A DNA stretch of 56,223 nt from a bacterium (GCA_021827685.1 JAKAUM010000003.1:1-56223); one strand, 5' to 3'. Positions 44,650 to 55,712 are shown, counted from the stretch's first letter. The notes: generated from the letters alone by a model not told the origin. Translations and numbers: made by a program.

Positions 44650-46872
44650 TTACGAAAGATGAGATTCTATTTTTTCGAGATAGACGTCGCGCGGCTTCGC
44701 GCCTTCGCCGGGGCCGATAAGCTCCGCGCCTTCCATAAGGTCGAGGAGCCGCGCCGCGCGGGCGTAGCCGACTTTCAGCCGCCGCTGGAGAAGCGACGCC
44801 GATGCTTTTTTCGCTTCGGCGACGATTGCGAGCGCCTCGTCGAACAGTTCGTCGGAGTCCTCGTCTTCAAGATATTCGTCGAAATTTCCGGGCGCCGGGG
44901 CGCCGCCCGCGGCCGTTGCGAACATGTCCGGCGCGCCGCCGGGCGCGATTCCTTCGGCGCCGTCTCCCGCCGGCGCGCCGGAACTCCCCGATGCCGGCGG
45001 CTCCGGCTTATTATGGGCCCGGATGAAATCGGCGACATTCCTTATTTCCTCCTCCGTGACGAACGCGCCCTGGATGCGCTTCGGTTTGGAAAGTTCGGCG
45101 GACAGGAAAAGGAGGTCGCCGTGGCCGAGGAGCTTCTCCGCGCCCGCGGCGTCGAGGATCGTGCGCGAATCTATCTGCGAGGCGACCTGCAGGGCGACGC
45201 GCGCCGTGATGTTCGCCTTGATGAGCCCCGTGATCACCTCCACGGACGGCCGCTGGGTCGCAAGGAGGAGGTGGATGCCCGTCGCGCGCGCCATCTGCGC
45301 GAGGCGCACAATGGAGCCCTCGACGTCGCGCCCGAATGAAGTCATGAGATCCGCCATCTCGTCGACCACGATAAGGAGATAAGGGAGAGCTTCGTCCTTA
45401 TGGCCCGCGTTATAGCTCTTTATATCGCGGCTGCCGGCTTTCTGGAGAAGGTCATAGCGGCGGTCCATTTCCGAAATCGCCCAGCGGAAGACGCCGAGCG
45501 CTTTTTTATTTTCCGTGATCACGGGCGAGACGAGGTGCGGAATGCCGTCGTATACGGAAAGTTCGACGCGCTTCGGGTCGATCATGACGAGGCGCAGGGT
45601 CTGCGGCGAATTCTTGTACAGCAGGGAAGTGATGAGCGAATGGACGAGGATGGACTTTCCGGAGCCCGTCGCGCCCGCAACGAGCATGTGCGGCATCTTT
45701 TCTATATTCGCGAAGACCGGCTCTCCGGAGACGTCGCGGCCGACGATGAAGCCCAGCGGGCCCGACTGCTGGAATTCCGGATAATTCATCAAACTGCCAA
45801 GGCGGACGAGCGCCGCCGCCTTGTTCGGCACCTCGATGCCGACGAGGGATTTGCCCGGAATCGGTGCTTCTATCCTGATCGGATGTGCGGCAAGCGCGAG
45901 CGCAAGATCCGAGTTCAGCGCCGTGATGCGGGAGAGTTTTACGCCCTCCGCCGGTTTCAGGGTATAGCGCGTGACGGCGGGGCCGACGTTGATTTCCCCC
46001 ATGTCCACCGATATGCCGAAGCTTTCGAGCGTCCTCTTTATTACGTTCGCGTTCGCGAGGAGATCGCCCGTCGTCGGTTTGCCGATCTCCGCCTTAAGAA
46101 GCGAAAGCGGCGGAGGGACGTAGTTCGCAAAAACGGGCGCTTTTGCGGGCGCGGATGGTTTCGCGTCTTTCGGGCCGGCCGCCACGACGGCGCCCGCCGC
46201 CGCGCCTCCTTCTTTGCCCTTTGCGGCGTTCTTCCCGCCTTTTTCCGCCATCTCCTCCTCGGGCTCTTTCTCCTTCTCCGGCTGAGGATTGCCGTCCGGC
46301 GATCCCTCAGGTTCTCTTTCTTCCGTGCCATAGGGCGCAGTCTCCGCCCGCCGTTTCATGAACCGGAACCGGAGTGGCACGTTCGCGGTGACGAGGACCG
46401 CGATCGCGAGCACGAACGCATTCATGATCGCCGCGGCGATTTCTCCGAAGGGATAGCGGAGCGAGCCGAGGACCAGCCCGAGCAAGCCGCCGTGGGCGGG
46501 CGAGAATATGTCAATGAGGCCGAGGAAGGAAAGAATAAGGAGCCCGCTGCCGGCGAGCGTCGTGCCCACGAGCCGCTTTTGCGCCGAGAGGAAAAAGACG
46601 GCCGCGGCGAAGAGCAGGGTCGCAGGGAGAATGAAGTAGCCCCAGCCGAGCAGGGCGTCCAGCCCCCGATAAATAAGGGTTCCCGCGGGGCCCGCTTCGC
46701 CGAAGCCGGAAAGCGAAAGGATGACCGCGGCGGCCGTGAAGCTCAGCGCCCAGATGCTTTTTTTAGTGTCGGGATGGAGCCGTTCCTGCCCGCCCGCGGT
46801 GCGCGCCGCCGGGATCGCCGTTCCCGCCCGCCCGCCGCCGTTGCCGTTCCGCCGCCCGTTCCGTTTTGCCAT
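44650..46872 (-). CDS. ftsK: DNA translocase FtsK
   Basis: TM N-terminus, MLVAGATGSGKSILVHSLI, LLIVVDEMADLM, ATQRPSVEVITGLIKANI, C-terminal winged-helix domain. Confidence 0.95.
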   Translation of the reverse strand: MAKRNGRRNGNGGGRAGTAIPAARTAGGQERLHPDTKKSIWALSFTAAAVILSLSGFGEAGPAGTLIYRGLDALLGWGYFILPATLLFAAAVFFLSAQKRLVGTTLAGSGLLILSFLGLIDIFSPAHGGLLGLVLGSLRYPFGEIAAAIMNAFVLAIAVLVTANVPLRFRFMKRRAETAPYGTEEREPEGSPDGNPQPEKEKEPEEEMAEKGGKNAAKGKEGGAAAGAVVAAGPKDAKPSAPAKAPVFANYVPPPLSLLKAEIGKPTTGDLLANANVIKRTLESFGISVDMGEINVGPAVTRYTLKPAEGVKLSRITALNSDLALALAAHPIRIEAPIPGKSLVGIEVPNKAAALVRLGSLMNYPEFQQSGPLGFIVGRDVSGEPVFANIEKMPHMLVAGATGSGKSILVHSLITSLLYKNSPQTLRLVMIDPKRVELSVYDGIPHLVSPVITENKKALGVFRWAISEMDRRYDLLQKAGSRDIKSYNAGHKDEALPYLLIVVDEMADLMTSFGRDVEGSIVRLAQMARATGIHLLLATQRPSVEVITGLIKANITARVALQVASQIDSRTILDAAGAEKLLGHGDLLFLSAELSKPKRIQGAFVTEEEIRNVADFIRAHNKPEPPASGSSGAPAGDGAEGIAPGGAPDMFATAAGGAPAPGNFDEYLEDEDSDELFDEALAIVAEAKKASASLLQRRLKVGYARAARLLDLMEGAELIGPGEGAKPRDVYLEKIESHLS

Positions 46873-46910
46873 CGTGCTTTCATTGTACGGCAATTTTAAT
46901 GATTGCTACA

Positions 46911-47888
46911 ATGGAGATGATGAAAGCCGGCAGACTCGGCGCGAAGAAACTCATCGTGTTCGATCTTGACGGCACGCTCGCGCCGAGCAAGGGCAAGATT
47001 GACGCGGAAACGGCCGGCCTCCTCGCGCGGCTCCTTGCCGTAAGGAAAGTCGCCGTGATAGGCGGGGGAAAATATTCCCTATTCCGGTCCCAGCTCGCGG
47101 AGGCTTTCGCGCGCATCCCGAAGCCGCTCCTGCCGCGGCTCTTCCTTTTCCCGACGACTTCGACGGCGTTCTACCGGTATGACAAAGGATGGAAAAATAT
47201 CTATAAGCTCGCGCTTTCAAAGCGTGAGCGGGCGAGGATAAAGAAAGCTTTCCGGGAAGTGTTCAGGGAAGCAGGCTATCGCGGGCCGGAAAAGGTCTAC
47301 GGAAAGACGATAGAGGATCGCGGGACGCAGGTTACGTTTTCGGCGCTCGGCCAGGAAGTCGTCGCCCGCCTCGGCAAGAGGGGCTTCAAGATGAAGGATG
47401 AGTGGCGGAAAAAATACGCGCCGCTCAAGATTAAAATGGCGAAACTCCTCGCGCGCCGCCTGCCCGGGCTCGAGGTGCGCGCCGCCGGCTATACCTCCAT
47501 CGATGTTACGAAAAAGGGCATCGACAAGGCGTACGGCATCCGGCAGATTGAAAAATATCTCCGGATTCCGGCGCGTGACATGGCCTTCGTGGGAGACGCG
47601 CTTTTTCCGGGAGGAAACGATTACGCCGCGCGCCGGACGGGCGCGGATTGCGTCGCGGTGCGCGGCCCCGCGGACACGAAGTCGATCATTAAAAAAATAT
47701 TGACTGGCGCGGGCGCGGAGGATATGATGAGCTCACGACAAGCACATGCCGGAATTTCTCAACAGCTCTCTCGGAATAAGGATGACCGTGGACGAGGTCG
47801 TGCAAAGCATCGTGGATTTCATGCGCATGGAACCCGCGCGGCGCTACCGGGTGACGATCGGAACCGACTCCGAACTCCTGCGCGCTAA
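46911..47888 (+). CDS. HAD-IIB family hydrolase (true 3' end uncertain)
   Basis: KKLIVFDLDGTLAPSKGKI, MAFVGDALFPGGNDYAARRTGADCVAV. The reading after about 47700 overlaps the next CDS and looks spurious. Confidence 0.8.
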   Translation: MEMMKAGRLGAKKLIVFDLDGTLAPSKGKIDAETAGLLARLLAVRKVAVIGGGKYSLFRSQLAEAFARIPKPLLPRLFLFPTTSTAFYRYDKGWKNIYKLALSKRERARIKKAFREVFREAGYRGPEKVYGKTIEDRGTQVTFSALGQEVVARLGKRGFKMKDEWRKKYAPLKIKMAKLLARRLPGLEVRAAGYTSIDVTKKGIDKAYGIRQIEKYLRIPARDMAFVGDALFPGGNDYAARRTGADCVAVRGPADTKSIIKKILTGAGAEDMMSSRQAHAGISQQLSRNKDDRGRGRAKHRGFHAHGTRAALPGDDRNRLRTPAR

Positions 47889-48225
47889 GAACGCCGATTT
47901 CGTGACAGCCATCGTCGTGCACCGCGTGGGGAACGGCGGCCGCTATTTCTGGCGCCGGTTCGAACTCGGCAAATTCCACAATCTCCGCGACCGGATCATA
48001 AAGGAGGTGCTCGTCTCGCTTGAGGTCGCCGAGAAAGTGCTCGCCGCGCTGAAACGGTTCCCGCTCCCCGATTTCGATTTTGAGATCCATGCCGACATAG
48101 GCGAGAACGGCCCGACGAAGGCCGTCATCCAGGAGGTCGTCGCGATGATCCGCGGCAACAATTTCCAGGTGAAGTACAAGCCCGAGAGCTACGCGGCCTC
48201 GAATGTCGCCGACCGCCACGTGTAG
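47746..48225 (+). CDS. RNase H-like fold protein, DUF458/YkuK-like
   Basis: RYRVTIGTDSELLRAKNADFVTAIVVHRVGNGGRYFWRR, FEIHADIGENGPTKAVIQEVVAMIRGNNF. Confidence 0.78.
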   Translation: MPEFLNSSLGIRMTVDEVVQSIVDFMRMEPARRYRVTIGTDSELLRAKNADFVTAIVVHRVGNGGRYFWRRFELGKFHNLRDRIIKEVLVSLEVAEKVLAALKRFPLPDFDFEIHADIGENGPTKAVIQEVVAMIRGNNFQVKYKPESYAASNVADRHV

Positions 48226-48272
48226 CCGCGGCGCCTACGGCGCCGTTCCGCGGCAGGCATCGAATTGCGCAC

Positions 48273-48851
48273 ATGGACACCATCGTTTTCGACATTGAAA
48301 CGCAGAATTTTTTCACCGACCCCGGCGTGGGGCGCGACAATTTCGAGGCGCTCAGGATTTCGGTCGTCGGCGCGTATTCCTATTTGCAGGACCGGTATTT
48401 TATTTTTGAGGAAGGCGAGATCGGTTCGCTCGCGGAGCTTTTTCGGAGCGCCGGGCGGCTCGTAGGATTCAGCATGAACCGCTATGACGTGCCGGTCCTC
48501 AACCGGTACCTCAGGAAGCTCGGCGCGGATGCGCCGAACCTCTGGGACAAGGAACGCGTGGATCTTTTGGAGGAGATCGAAATGGCGGCGGGGCAGAGGA
48601 TAAGCTTGAGCCGCCTCGCCGAGGCGAATCTCGGCGTGAAGAAGGAACATCACGGATCGGAAGCCGGGATGCTCTACCGCGACGGCAGGATGGACGAGCT
48701 CAAGGAATATTGCCTGAACGACGTCCGGCTCACGAAAGAGCTCTACGATCTTTATCGGCGCGACAACTGCCTTCTCCTGCCCGACAAGAAAGCCGGGGAG
48801 GCGGTGCGCGTTTCGTTCGCGAAATCCTTCTCGGCCGCCGGATTGTTTTAA
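48273..48851 (+). CDS. RNase H-like 3'-5' exonuclease-type protein
   Basis: MDTIVFDIETQNFF (DxE), LVGFSMNRYDVPVLNRYL, YCLNDVRLTKELYDLY. Confidence 0.8.
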   Translation: MDTIVFDIETQNFFTDPGVGRDNFEALRISVVGAYSYLQDRYFIFEEGEIGSLAELFRSAGRLVGFSMNRYDVPVLNRYLRKLGADAPNLWDKERVDLLEEIEMAAGQRISLSRLAEANLGVKKEHHGSEAGMLYRDGRMDELKEYCLNDVRLTKELYDLYRRDNCLLLPDKKAGEAVRVSFAKSFSAAGLF

Positions 48852-48861
48852 CGAGCCATCC

Positions 48862-50082
48862 ATGAAAAGGATATATCTCGATTTTGCCGCCTCGACGCCG
48901 GTAGACCCCGAGGTGTTCGCCGCGATGGAGCCGTATTTCGCGAAAAAATTCGGCAATCCGGGGTCGCTTCACTCGTTCGGCCGGGAGGCGATTGCCGCCG
49001 TCGACCGCGCGCGGGAGACGGTCGCGCGGGCCGTCGGCGCCGATTTCAGGCAGATCGTTTTCACGTCGTCGGCCACGGAGGCGAATAGCCTCGCGCTCCG
49101 CGGCGCGGCGCGGAGGTTTCGGGAAGAACGGGGAGGCCGCGCCGCGCCGCGCCTCATCGTTTCGTCCGTGGAGCACGAATCGGTGCTCGAGACGGCGCGC
49201 GCCATGGAGCGCGAAGGAATCTCCGTGGCATACGCGCCGGTGGACGCCGCGGGCGCCGTGGACGCGGATTTTATAAAAAGGCATCTTGCTCCGGAAACAG
49301 CCCTCGTATCCGTCATGTACGGCCAGAACGAGACGGGAACGCTCGAACCGGTGCCGGAAATCGCGCGGATCGTGGCGGATTTCCGCCGCGCGGCCGCGCC
49401 GCCCCTCGCGCGGCCGCTTTTTCATACCGATGCCGCACAGGCGTTCCAGTTTTTCGACTGTTCCGCGGGGGCGCTCGGCGCGGATCTCGTTACGATTTCA
49501 TCCCAGAAGATCTACGGGCCGAAAGGGGCGGCGGCGCTTTTCGTAAAGGATCTTTCCGCGCTCGCGCCCGCCCTGGAGGGCGGCGGCCAGGAATTCGGCC
49601 TCCGTTCGGGAACGGAGAATGTTCCGGCCATCGTAGGGTTCGCGAAGGCGGTCGAGCTCGCCGTCGCCGCCCGCGAAAAAGAATCGGCGCGCCTCGCGCC
49701 GCTCGCCGCGCGCCTCGCGCAGGGGATCAGGACGCGCGTGCCGGGCGCCGAGATAAACGGCGCGGAGCCGGGCATAGAGGCGGGAGGAAGCGGCGGGCGG
49801 CGCCTGCCTCATATCGTGAATATATATTTTCCCGGACGCGCCGCGGACGAGCTCCTTACGAAGTTCGACCTTGCGGGACTCGCCGTTTCCTCGGGTTCCG
49901 CGTGCCGCGCCCGCGCGGCAGCGCCGTCCTACGTCATCGCGGCGCTTGCGAAAGCCGCGGGGTTCGGCGAAGTGCGGGCAAAGGACCGCGCGCGCGGGAG
50001 CATCCGTTTCAGCCTGGGGCGCGGAACGTCCGCGGATGAGATAGAAGAGGCGATCAAGCTTGTCGCGGAGGCCGCCGCGTGA
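48862..50082 (+). CDS. Cysteine desulfurase (NifS/IscS-like)
   Basis: IYLDFAASTPVDPEVFAAM, HTDAAQAFQFFDCSAGALGADLVTISSQKIYGPKG, VSSGSACRA. Confidence 0.93.
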   Translation: MKRIYLDFAASTPVDPEVFAAMEPYFAKKFGNPGSLHSFGREAIAAVDRARETVARAVGADFRQIVFTSSATEANSLALRGAARRFREERGGRAAPRLIVSSVEHESVLETARAMEREGISVAYAPVDAAGAVDADFIKRHLAPETALVSVMYGQNETGTLEPVPEIARIVADFRRAAAPPLARPLFHTDAAQAFQFFDCSAGALGADLVTISSQKIYGPKGAAALFVKDLSALAPALEGGGQEFGLRSGTENVPAIVGFAKAVELAVAAREKESARLAPLAARLAQGIRTRVPGAEINGAEPGIEAGGSGGRRLPHIVNIYFPGRAADELLTKFDLAGLAVSSGSACRARAAAPSYVIAALAKAAGFGEVRAKDRARGSIRFSLGRGTSADEIEEAIKLVAEAAA

Positions 50083-50143
50083 ACCGCGCGGACGATGAAA
50101 CTTTTTTTCAAACGGCCTCGTATTATGTAATAATAGGAACCAT

Positions 50144-51511
50144 ATGGAACATCACGCCGTGGAGGAACACGCAGTGGCAGTGGAAGAGCGCGGGCCGTCC
50201 GCCCGAAAGAAAACGCGCAAGGGGAAGGTGGCCGCCGTCACGCTTGTCGCGCTCGTCGCCGGGGTTTTTCTCGGGTTCGCGGCAAGCGCGCCGCGCGCGC
50301 ACGCGAATGCAGTGAGCGATTTTTTCAACAACCTCTTGGCGCCGCTCGGCCTCGGCGGCAATTCGTCGGGGACGTCTCAGGGCGCGTCCGCGCCGGCCGC
50401 CGGTTCTTCGTCCGTGCCGCTCTATGAGCCCGCGCAGAGTTACGAGCAGGCGGTCGTGGACGCGGTGAAGCAGGCCGCGCCGGCGGTCGTCTCCATCGTT
50501 ATTTCGAAGGAGGTGCCGGTCGTGAGCCAGTGCCCGTACAACCCTTTCAGCAGTTTGCCGCCGGGATTCCAGCAGTTCCTCGGCAATGGCGGGAGTGCTC
50601 CGCAATTCACCGAGCCGTGCAGTACCGGACGCACCCAGCTCCAGCAGGTAGGCGGCGGCTCCGGCTTCATTATTTCCTCGAACGGCCTCATTCTCACGAA
50701 CAAGCACGTCGTTTCAGACCCGTCCGCGTCGTACACCGTGATACTGAATAACGGGGCGAAGTACAAGGCGACCGTGCTCGCGCGCGATCCGATGCAGGAT
50801 ATCGCGGTCGTGAAGATAGATGCGTCCAACCTGCCTACGGTCACGCTGGGCGACTCGAGCGGGCTTGAACTCGGCCAGACGGCGATCGCGATCGGAAACG
50901 CGCTCGGCCAGTTTTCCAACACGGTGTCCGTGGGGGTCATTTCGGGCCTCCAGCGCACCGTAACGGCAACCGGGCCGGTGAGCGGCGGCGAGGAGACGAT
51001 CCGCGGCGTTATCCAGACGGATGCCGCGATCAACCCGGGGAACTCCGGCGGCCCGCTCCTTAATCTCCGCGGGCAGGTGATCGGCATTAATACGGCGGTC
51101 GCCTCGGGCGCGCAGAACATAGGGTTCGCGATGCCGATCAATCAGGCGAAGAACGACATCTCTTCCGTCGAGGCGACGGGGAAGATAGAGGTGCCGTATC
51201 TCGGAGTGCGGTACCTGATGGTCACGCCCTCGCTCGCGAAGAGCCAGGGCCTGGCCGTGGACTACGGCGCGCTCGTTCGCGGCGACGCGCAGGGCCCGGC
51301 CGTCATGCCCGGGTCGCCCGCCGCGAAAGCCGGGCTCCGCGCGGAGGATATCATCATTTCCGTGGACGGCCAGAAGATCGATCAAAACCACGATCTCGGA
51401 GAAGTCATTGGCGCCTATGCCGTAGGCCAGACGGTGAATCTGGAAGTGGAGCGCAACGGGAAGCAGATCCCGCTCTCTGCGACGCTCATTAACAGGCCTG
51501 CGGGGGCCTGA
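50144..51511 (+). CDS. HtrA/DegP-like membrane-anchored serine protease with PDZ domain
   Basis: Catalytic H (LTNKHVV), D (DIAVVKID), S (GNSGGPLL), C-terminal PDZ GSPAAKAGLRAEDIIISVDGQKI. Confidence 0.93.
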   Translation: MEHHAVEEHAVAVEERGPSARKKTRKGKVAAVTLVALVAGVFLGFAASAPRAHANAVSDFFNNLLAPLGLGGNSSGTSQGASAPAAGSSSVPLYEPAQSYEQAVVDAVKQAAPAVVSIVISKEVPVVSQCPYNPFSSLPPGFQQFLGNGGSAPQFTEPCSTGRTQLQQVGGGSGFIISSNGLILTNKHVVSDPSASYTVILNNGAKYKATVLARDPMQDIAVVKIDASNLPTVTLGDSSGLELGQTAIAIGNALGQFSNTVSVGVISGLQRTVTATGPVSGGEETIRGVIQTDAAINPGNSGGPLLNLRGQVIGINTAVASGAQNIGFAMPINQAKNDISSVEATGKIEVPYLGVRYLMVTPSLAKSQGLAVDYGALVRGDAQGPAVMPGSPAAKAGLRAEDIIISVDGQKIDQNHDLGEVIGAYAVGQTVNLEVERNGKQIPLSATLINRPAGA

Positions 51512-51615
51512 GCAGGTTGCGCCTTCGCCGCTTGCCCGCAGGCGGCACCCTATTAGCAATCTCATGCCGAGATTGACAATGGAAGCCCCCGCCCTATAAT
51601 AAAAACAATACCTAA

Positions 51616-54318
51616 ATGCCAAATTTCCACCGTTTTACGATAAAGGCTCAGGAGGCCCTGCAGAACGCCCAGGAGCTCGCGGCGAAAAAGAACCACGGCG
51701 AGCTCCGCGGGCTTCACCTCCTCGCCGCGCTTCTCGAGGACGGGCAGTCGCTCGTGGTTCCGGTGCTCGAGCGCTGCGGCGTGAACATCGAAAAATTGGA
51801 CGACCAGGTTGATCTCGAGCTCGACCGCATTCCGCCGATCCTCGCGAACTCGACGGTGGGCCAGCTTTATCTTTCCCAGGAGCTCCTTAAGGCGCTCGAC
51901 CAGTCGGCGAAAATCGCGATGCAGCAGAAAGACGAATTCGTCTCCTGCGAACACCTCCTGCTCGCTCTCCTCGAAGTTCCGGGCGGCGCGAAGAGCGTGC
52001 TTGAGAAGTTCGGCGTGAAGCGCGAGCAGGCGTTCCGGATACTCGCCCAGCTCCGCGGCTCCGTGCGCGTGACGGACGAAACTCCGGAGAGCAAATTCCA
52101 GGTACTCGAGAAATATGCCATCAACGTAAGCGAAAAAGCGAAGGCGGGCCAGCTCGATCCCGTGATCGGCCGCGAGGAGGAACTGCGCCGGCTTATGCAG
52201 GTGCTCTCGCGCCGCACGAAGAACAACCCCTGCCTTATCGGCGAGCCGGGCGTGGGGAAGACGGCCATCGTCGAAGGCCTCGCCCAGCGCATTATCGCGG
52301 GCGACGTGCCCGAGCCGCTCAAGGGCAAGCAGGTGCTAATGCTCGACCTTGGATCCCTTATCGCGGGCACGAAGTTCCGCGGCGAGTTCGAAGACCGCCT
52401 GAAGGCGTTCGTGAAGGAGATAAAGAACGCGGCGGGCCAGATCATCCTCTTTATAGACGAGATTCACACGATCGTCGGCGCCGGCGCCGCCGAGGGCGCA
52501 ATCGACGCGTCCAATCTCCTGAAACCGGCCCTCGCCCGCGGCGAGCTCCACGCGATAGGCGCGACGACCATCCGCGAATACCAGAAATACATCGAAAAGG
52601 ACGCGGCGCTCGAGCGGCGCTTCCAGCCGATCATGGTGGAAGAGCCTTCCATAGAGGATTCCATCGCCATCCTGCGCGGCTTAAAAGAAAAATATGAGAT
52701 GCACCACGGGATGCGCATCAGCGACGAGGCCATCGTGGAAGCCGTGAACCTCGCGGCGCGCTATATCACCGACCGCTTCCTCCCCGACAAGGCGGTTGAC
52801 CTGATAGACGAAGCGGCCGCCGCGCGGCGGCTGGAATCGGAGAGCTTGCCGAAGGAGATCGACGGCATCCGGCGTTCCGTCACGCGCCTCGAAGTGGAGC
52901 GGCAGGCGCTCGTGAAAGAGGGAGCCGCGAAGATGAACGCGCGCGTGAAAGAGATAGAAAAGGAAATCGCGAAGCTGAAGGAACAGAACGACGAGCTCTC
53001 CGCGAAATGGCACTCGGAGAAAATAAAGTTCGAAACGCTCCACCAGCTCCGGCAGAAGGTGGAAAACTTGAAGCGGGAAGCCGAGGTGTCCGAACGGGAA
53101 GGGAATCTTGAGCGCATGGCTCAGATCATGTACGGAGAGCTTCCCGAGGCGGAGAAAGCATTCCAGGTATTCGAAAGGAAGAATTTCGGAGGCCCCGCGG
53201 CGCCGTCGGACCGGCCGGCGGCGGCTCCGCGCGGCCGCCGTAAAAAGGCGCCCGCGGCAGGTTCCGCATCCGGCGCCGCAGGGCGCTTCCTTAAGGAATC
53301 CGTGGACAAGGAGGACGTCGCGGCAGTCGTTTCCGTCTGGACGGGGATCCCGCTGAAGCGGATGCTCGAGACCGAAATGGAGAAGCTTACGAAGATAGAA
53401 GACGTGCTCCGCGGGCGCGTCGTGGGGCAGGACGAGGCGATTTCGGCGGTGGCGTCGGCGCTCCGCCGCGCGCGCGCCGGCCTTTCGGATGAAAACCGGC
53501 CGATCGGATCGTTCATGTTCCTCGGCCCCACAGGCGTAGGGAAAACGGAGCTTGCGCGCACGCTCGCCGAATTCATGTTCAATGACGAAAAGGCGCTCGT
53601 GCGGATCGACATGTCGGAATATATGGAGCGGCACGCGACGGCGCGCCTCATCGGCTCGCCGCCCGGCTACGTCGGCCACGAGGAAGGGGGCCAGCTTACG
53701 GAAACCGTGCGCCACCGCCCTTACAGCCTGATCCTCTTCGATGAGATAGAAAAAGCCCACCCGGAGGTGTTCAACGTCCTTTTGCAGATCCTGGACAACG
53801 GGCGCCTGACCGACGGCAAGGGGAAAACCGTGAATTTCAAGAATACGATTGTCATCATGACCTCGAACGTGGGGAGCGAGCACCTGAAGGCGATGTCCCG
53901 CATCGGCTTCAATGCGGAAGGCGCTTCGGCGGCTGCGGCAGAAGAGGGCGACTATCGCGACAAGGTGATGGAGGCGCTGAAGCACCAATTCCGCCCGGAG
54001 TTCCTGAACCGCATCGACGATATCGTGGTCTTCAATCCGCTTCACCGCGAAGAAATCAAGAAGATCGTGGATATCCAGGTCGCGCTCGTCGAAAAACAGC
54101 TTGCCGGGCGGAATATCAAGCTGGAAATAGACGGCCCGGCCCGCGATTACCTTGCCCGCGAGGGTTTCAGCGCGGAATTCGGCGCGCGTCCCTTGAAACG
54201 GCTCATTCAGAAAGTTATCCTTGATAAGCTGGCCGACAGGATCATCCGCGGCCAATTCAAGGATGGCGGAAAAGTTAAAGTCAATTTCAAGGCAGATTCA
54301 CTGGTCTTCACTTCTTAG
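51616..54318 (+). CDS. clpB: ATP-dependent chaperone ClpB-like
   Basis: Clp-N repeat, two AAA+ modules ([37 protein letters not shown]), coiled-coil middle domain. Confidence 0.93.
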   Translation: MPNFHRFTIKAQEALQNAQELAAKKNHGELRGLHLLAALLEDGQSLVVPVLERCGVNIEKLDDQVDLELDRIPPILANSTVGQLYLSQELLKALDQSAKIAMQQKDEFVSCEHLLLALLEVPGGAKSVLEKFGVKREQAFRILAQLRGSVRVTDETPESKFQVLEKYAINVSEKAKAGQLDPVIGREEELRRLMQVLSRRTKNNPCLIGEPGVGKTAIVEGLAQRIIAGDVPEPLKGKQVLMLDLGSLIAGTKFRGEFEDRLKAFVKEIKNAAGQIILFIDEIHTIVGAGAAEGAIDASNLLKPALARGELHAIGATTIREYQKYIEKDAALERRFQPIMVEEPSIEDSIAILRGLKEKYEMHHGMRISDEAIVEAVNLAARYITDRFLPDKAVDLIDEAAAARRLESESLPKEIDGIRRSVTRLEVERQALVKEGAAKMNARVKEIEKEIAKLKEQNDELSAKWHSEKIKFETLHQLRQKVENLKREAEVSEREGNLERMAQIMYGELPEAEKAFQVFERKNFGGPAAPSDRPAAAPRGRRKKAPAAGSASGAAGRFLKESVDKEDVAAVVSVWTGIPLKRMLETEMEKLTKIEDVLRGRVVGQDEAISAVASALRRARAGLSDENRPIGSFMFLGPTGVGKTELARTLAEFMFNDEKALVRIDMSEYMERHATARLIGSPPGYVGHEEGGQLTETVRHRPYSLILFDEIEKAHPEVFNVLLQILDNGRLTDGKGKTVNFKNTIVIMTSNVGSEHLKAMSRIGFNAEGASAAAAEEGDYRDKVMEALKHQFRPEFLNRIDDIVVFNPLHREEIKKIVDIQVALVEKQLAGRNIKLEIDGPARDYLAREGFSAEFGARPLKRLIQKVILDKLADRIIRGQFKDGGKVKVNFKADSLVFTS

Positions 54319-55012
54319 GGCGGCCGTTTTTAGCGCCGCCTGGCTTTTCCTCCCGTTTTGGGCGTTTGTCATCGTCGCCCTCTACCTCTATTTCGTGCCA
54401 TGGTTCGGGCCAGGGCGGCTTTTCGTCCCGTTCGCCGCCCTGCTTATCCTTGCATATATCGAGCCGGCGGCGCCGGACGCCGCGGGATTCTGGTCCGCCA
54501 TCGTATTCGGGGCGGTGTTCTACTGCATCCTCCTCGTAAAAGACCTTTTAGTCCTGGACCGCCGCGCCTTTTACGAAGCAATCATTTTCGCGCTTGCCCT
54601 GTTCCTCCTCCGCGATTTCTACCGCGGCTTCGATACGGGTGTCGGCGGCCCGGATGGGGGATGGGGACTATTCATGGCATTTTTCGCGGCGGGCGCGATC
54701 GCGCTCCTTATTAAGAGCTTTTTTGCCTCATTGGGGGAAGAGGGCGCCGGCGCCTCGCCGCACCGCCGCATGATCCACTGGCTGTTTTTCCTCATCCTTG
54801 TCCAACTCTGCGTCGCGGGGCTTTTCCTCCCGCTCGATTTCACTTACCAGTCAATAGCCGTTTTTCTTATAGCGGCGCCCCTTATAGACCTTACGGCGGA
54901 ATATCTCGTATCCGGCGGCGGCGGCCCTTCCCGGAATAAAGTTGCGGGCACCGCAGGCGTCGTCGCGATATTGTTCGTCTTTATCCTTTCGTCCGCGCAT
55001 TGGGGCCTGTAA
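54263..55012 (+). CDS. Multi-TM membrane protein of unknown function
   Basis: Several hydrophobic helices (LFLPFWAFVIVALYLYFVPWF etc.); start uncertain, overlaps the clpB 3' end. Confidence 0.65.
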   Translation: MAEKLKSISRQIHWSSLLRAAVFSAAWLFLPFWAFVIVALYLYFVPWFGPGRLFVPFAALLILAYIEPAAPDAAGFWSAIVFGAVFYCILLVKDLLVLDRRAFYEAIIFALALFLLRDFYRGFDTGVGGPDGGWGLFMAFFAAGAIALLIKSFFASLGEEGAGASPHRRMIHWLFFLILVQLCVAGLFLPLDFTYQSIAVFLIAAPLIDLTAEYLVSGGGGPSRNKVAGTAGVVAILFVFILSSAHWGL

Positions 55013-55026
55013 GCTTGCCTTTTCCG

Positions 55027-55712
55027 GATTGCCGGATTATCCTTTTCCGCATGCGTGAAAACGGCAATCAATCCAGCAACGGGGTCCTCACGAAGGCCTA
55101 CGAAATAAGCTATGCCGCTTTCCGGATCGCTTCGCGGACGGGAAGCGTCGCGCTCCGCGAACATCTCGAGCGGCAGGCGCTTTCGCTTCTGGATGCCGCT
55201 ACGGTGGAAAACTATGGCTGGATCAATATCGTTTCCCGCGCGATCGGATATCTTATAAGGTTCGGCGGCGACGTCGGACTGGTCAATGAGGAGAATAAGG
55301 AGACCATCCTCCGCGAACTCGCCGAGCTGGATGCCCGCGTCGCTGGCACGGAAAAACCGGCCGTCATCGAGCCCGTTCCGCTTGATGATATTTTTTCCGG
55401 ACAGGAGCCGCTTTTTCGAAATGAATTGATAAGGAAGGCGAGACCGGCAATCCGGCAAACCGAACGGAAAGAGGATCGGGATTCGGAACAATTGCGCGAG
55501 CGAGAGAGAGAATCCGCCGACCCGTCCATAAGGCAAGAGACGATATTTAATATAATTCGGCAATCCGGCAATTGCCGCCTCCGCGATCTTACTGCCGCAT
55601 TGCCGGATTATAGCGAGCGTACTCTGCGCTATGACCTTGAGACGCTCTCGTTGCAGGGGCTGGTTGAAAGAATCGGCAACGGAGGCCCTGCCGTTTTCTA
55701 TAGAATCCGGCA
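55027..55712. repeat. Dispersed TGCCGGATT/AATCCGGCA motif cluster
   Basis: Exact 13-mer ATTGCCGGATTAT at 55027-55039 and 55599-55611; reverse-complement AATCCGGCAAT at 55562-55572; AATCCGGCAA at 55449-55458; AATCCGGCA at 55704-55712. Confidence 0.75.

Noticed and set aside
45400-46899. 499-aa plus-strand ORF opposite ftsK
   Set aside because: Antisense to a clear FtsK; composition is artefactual.
52681-54255. 524-aa minus-strand ORF opposite clpB
   Set aside because: Antisense to a clear ClpB.
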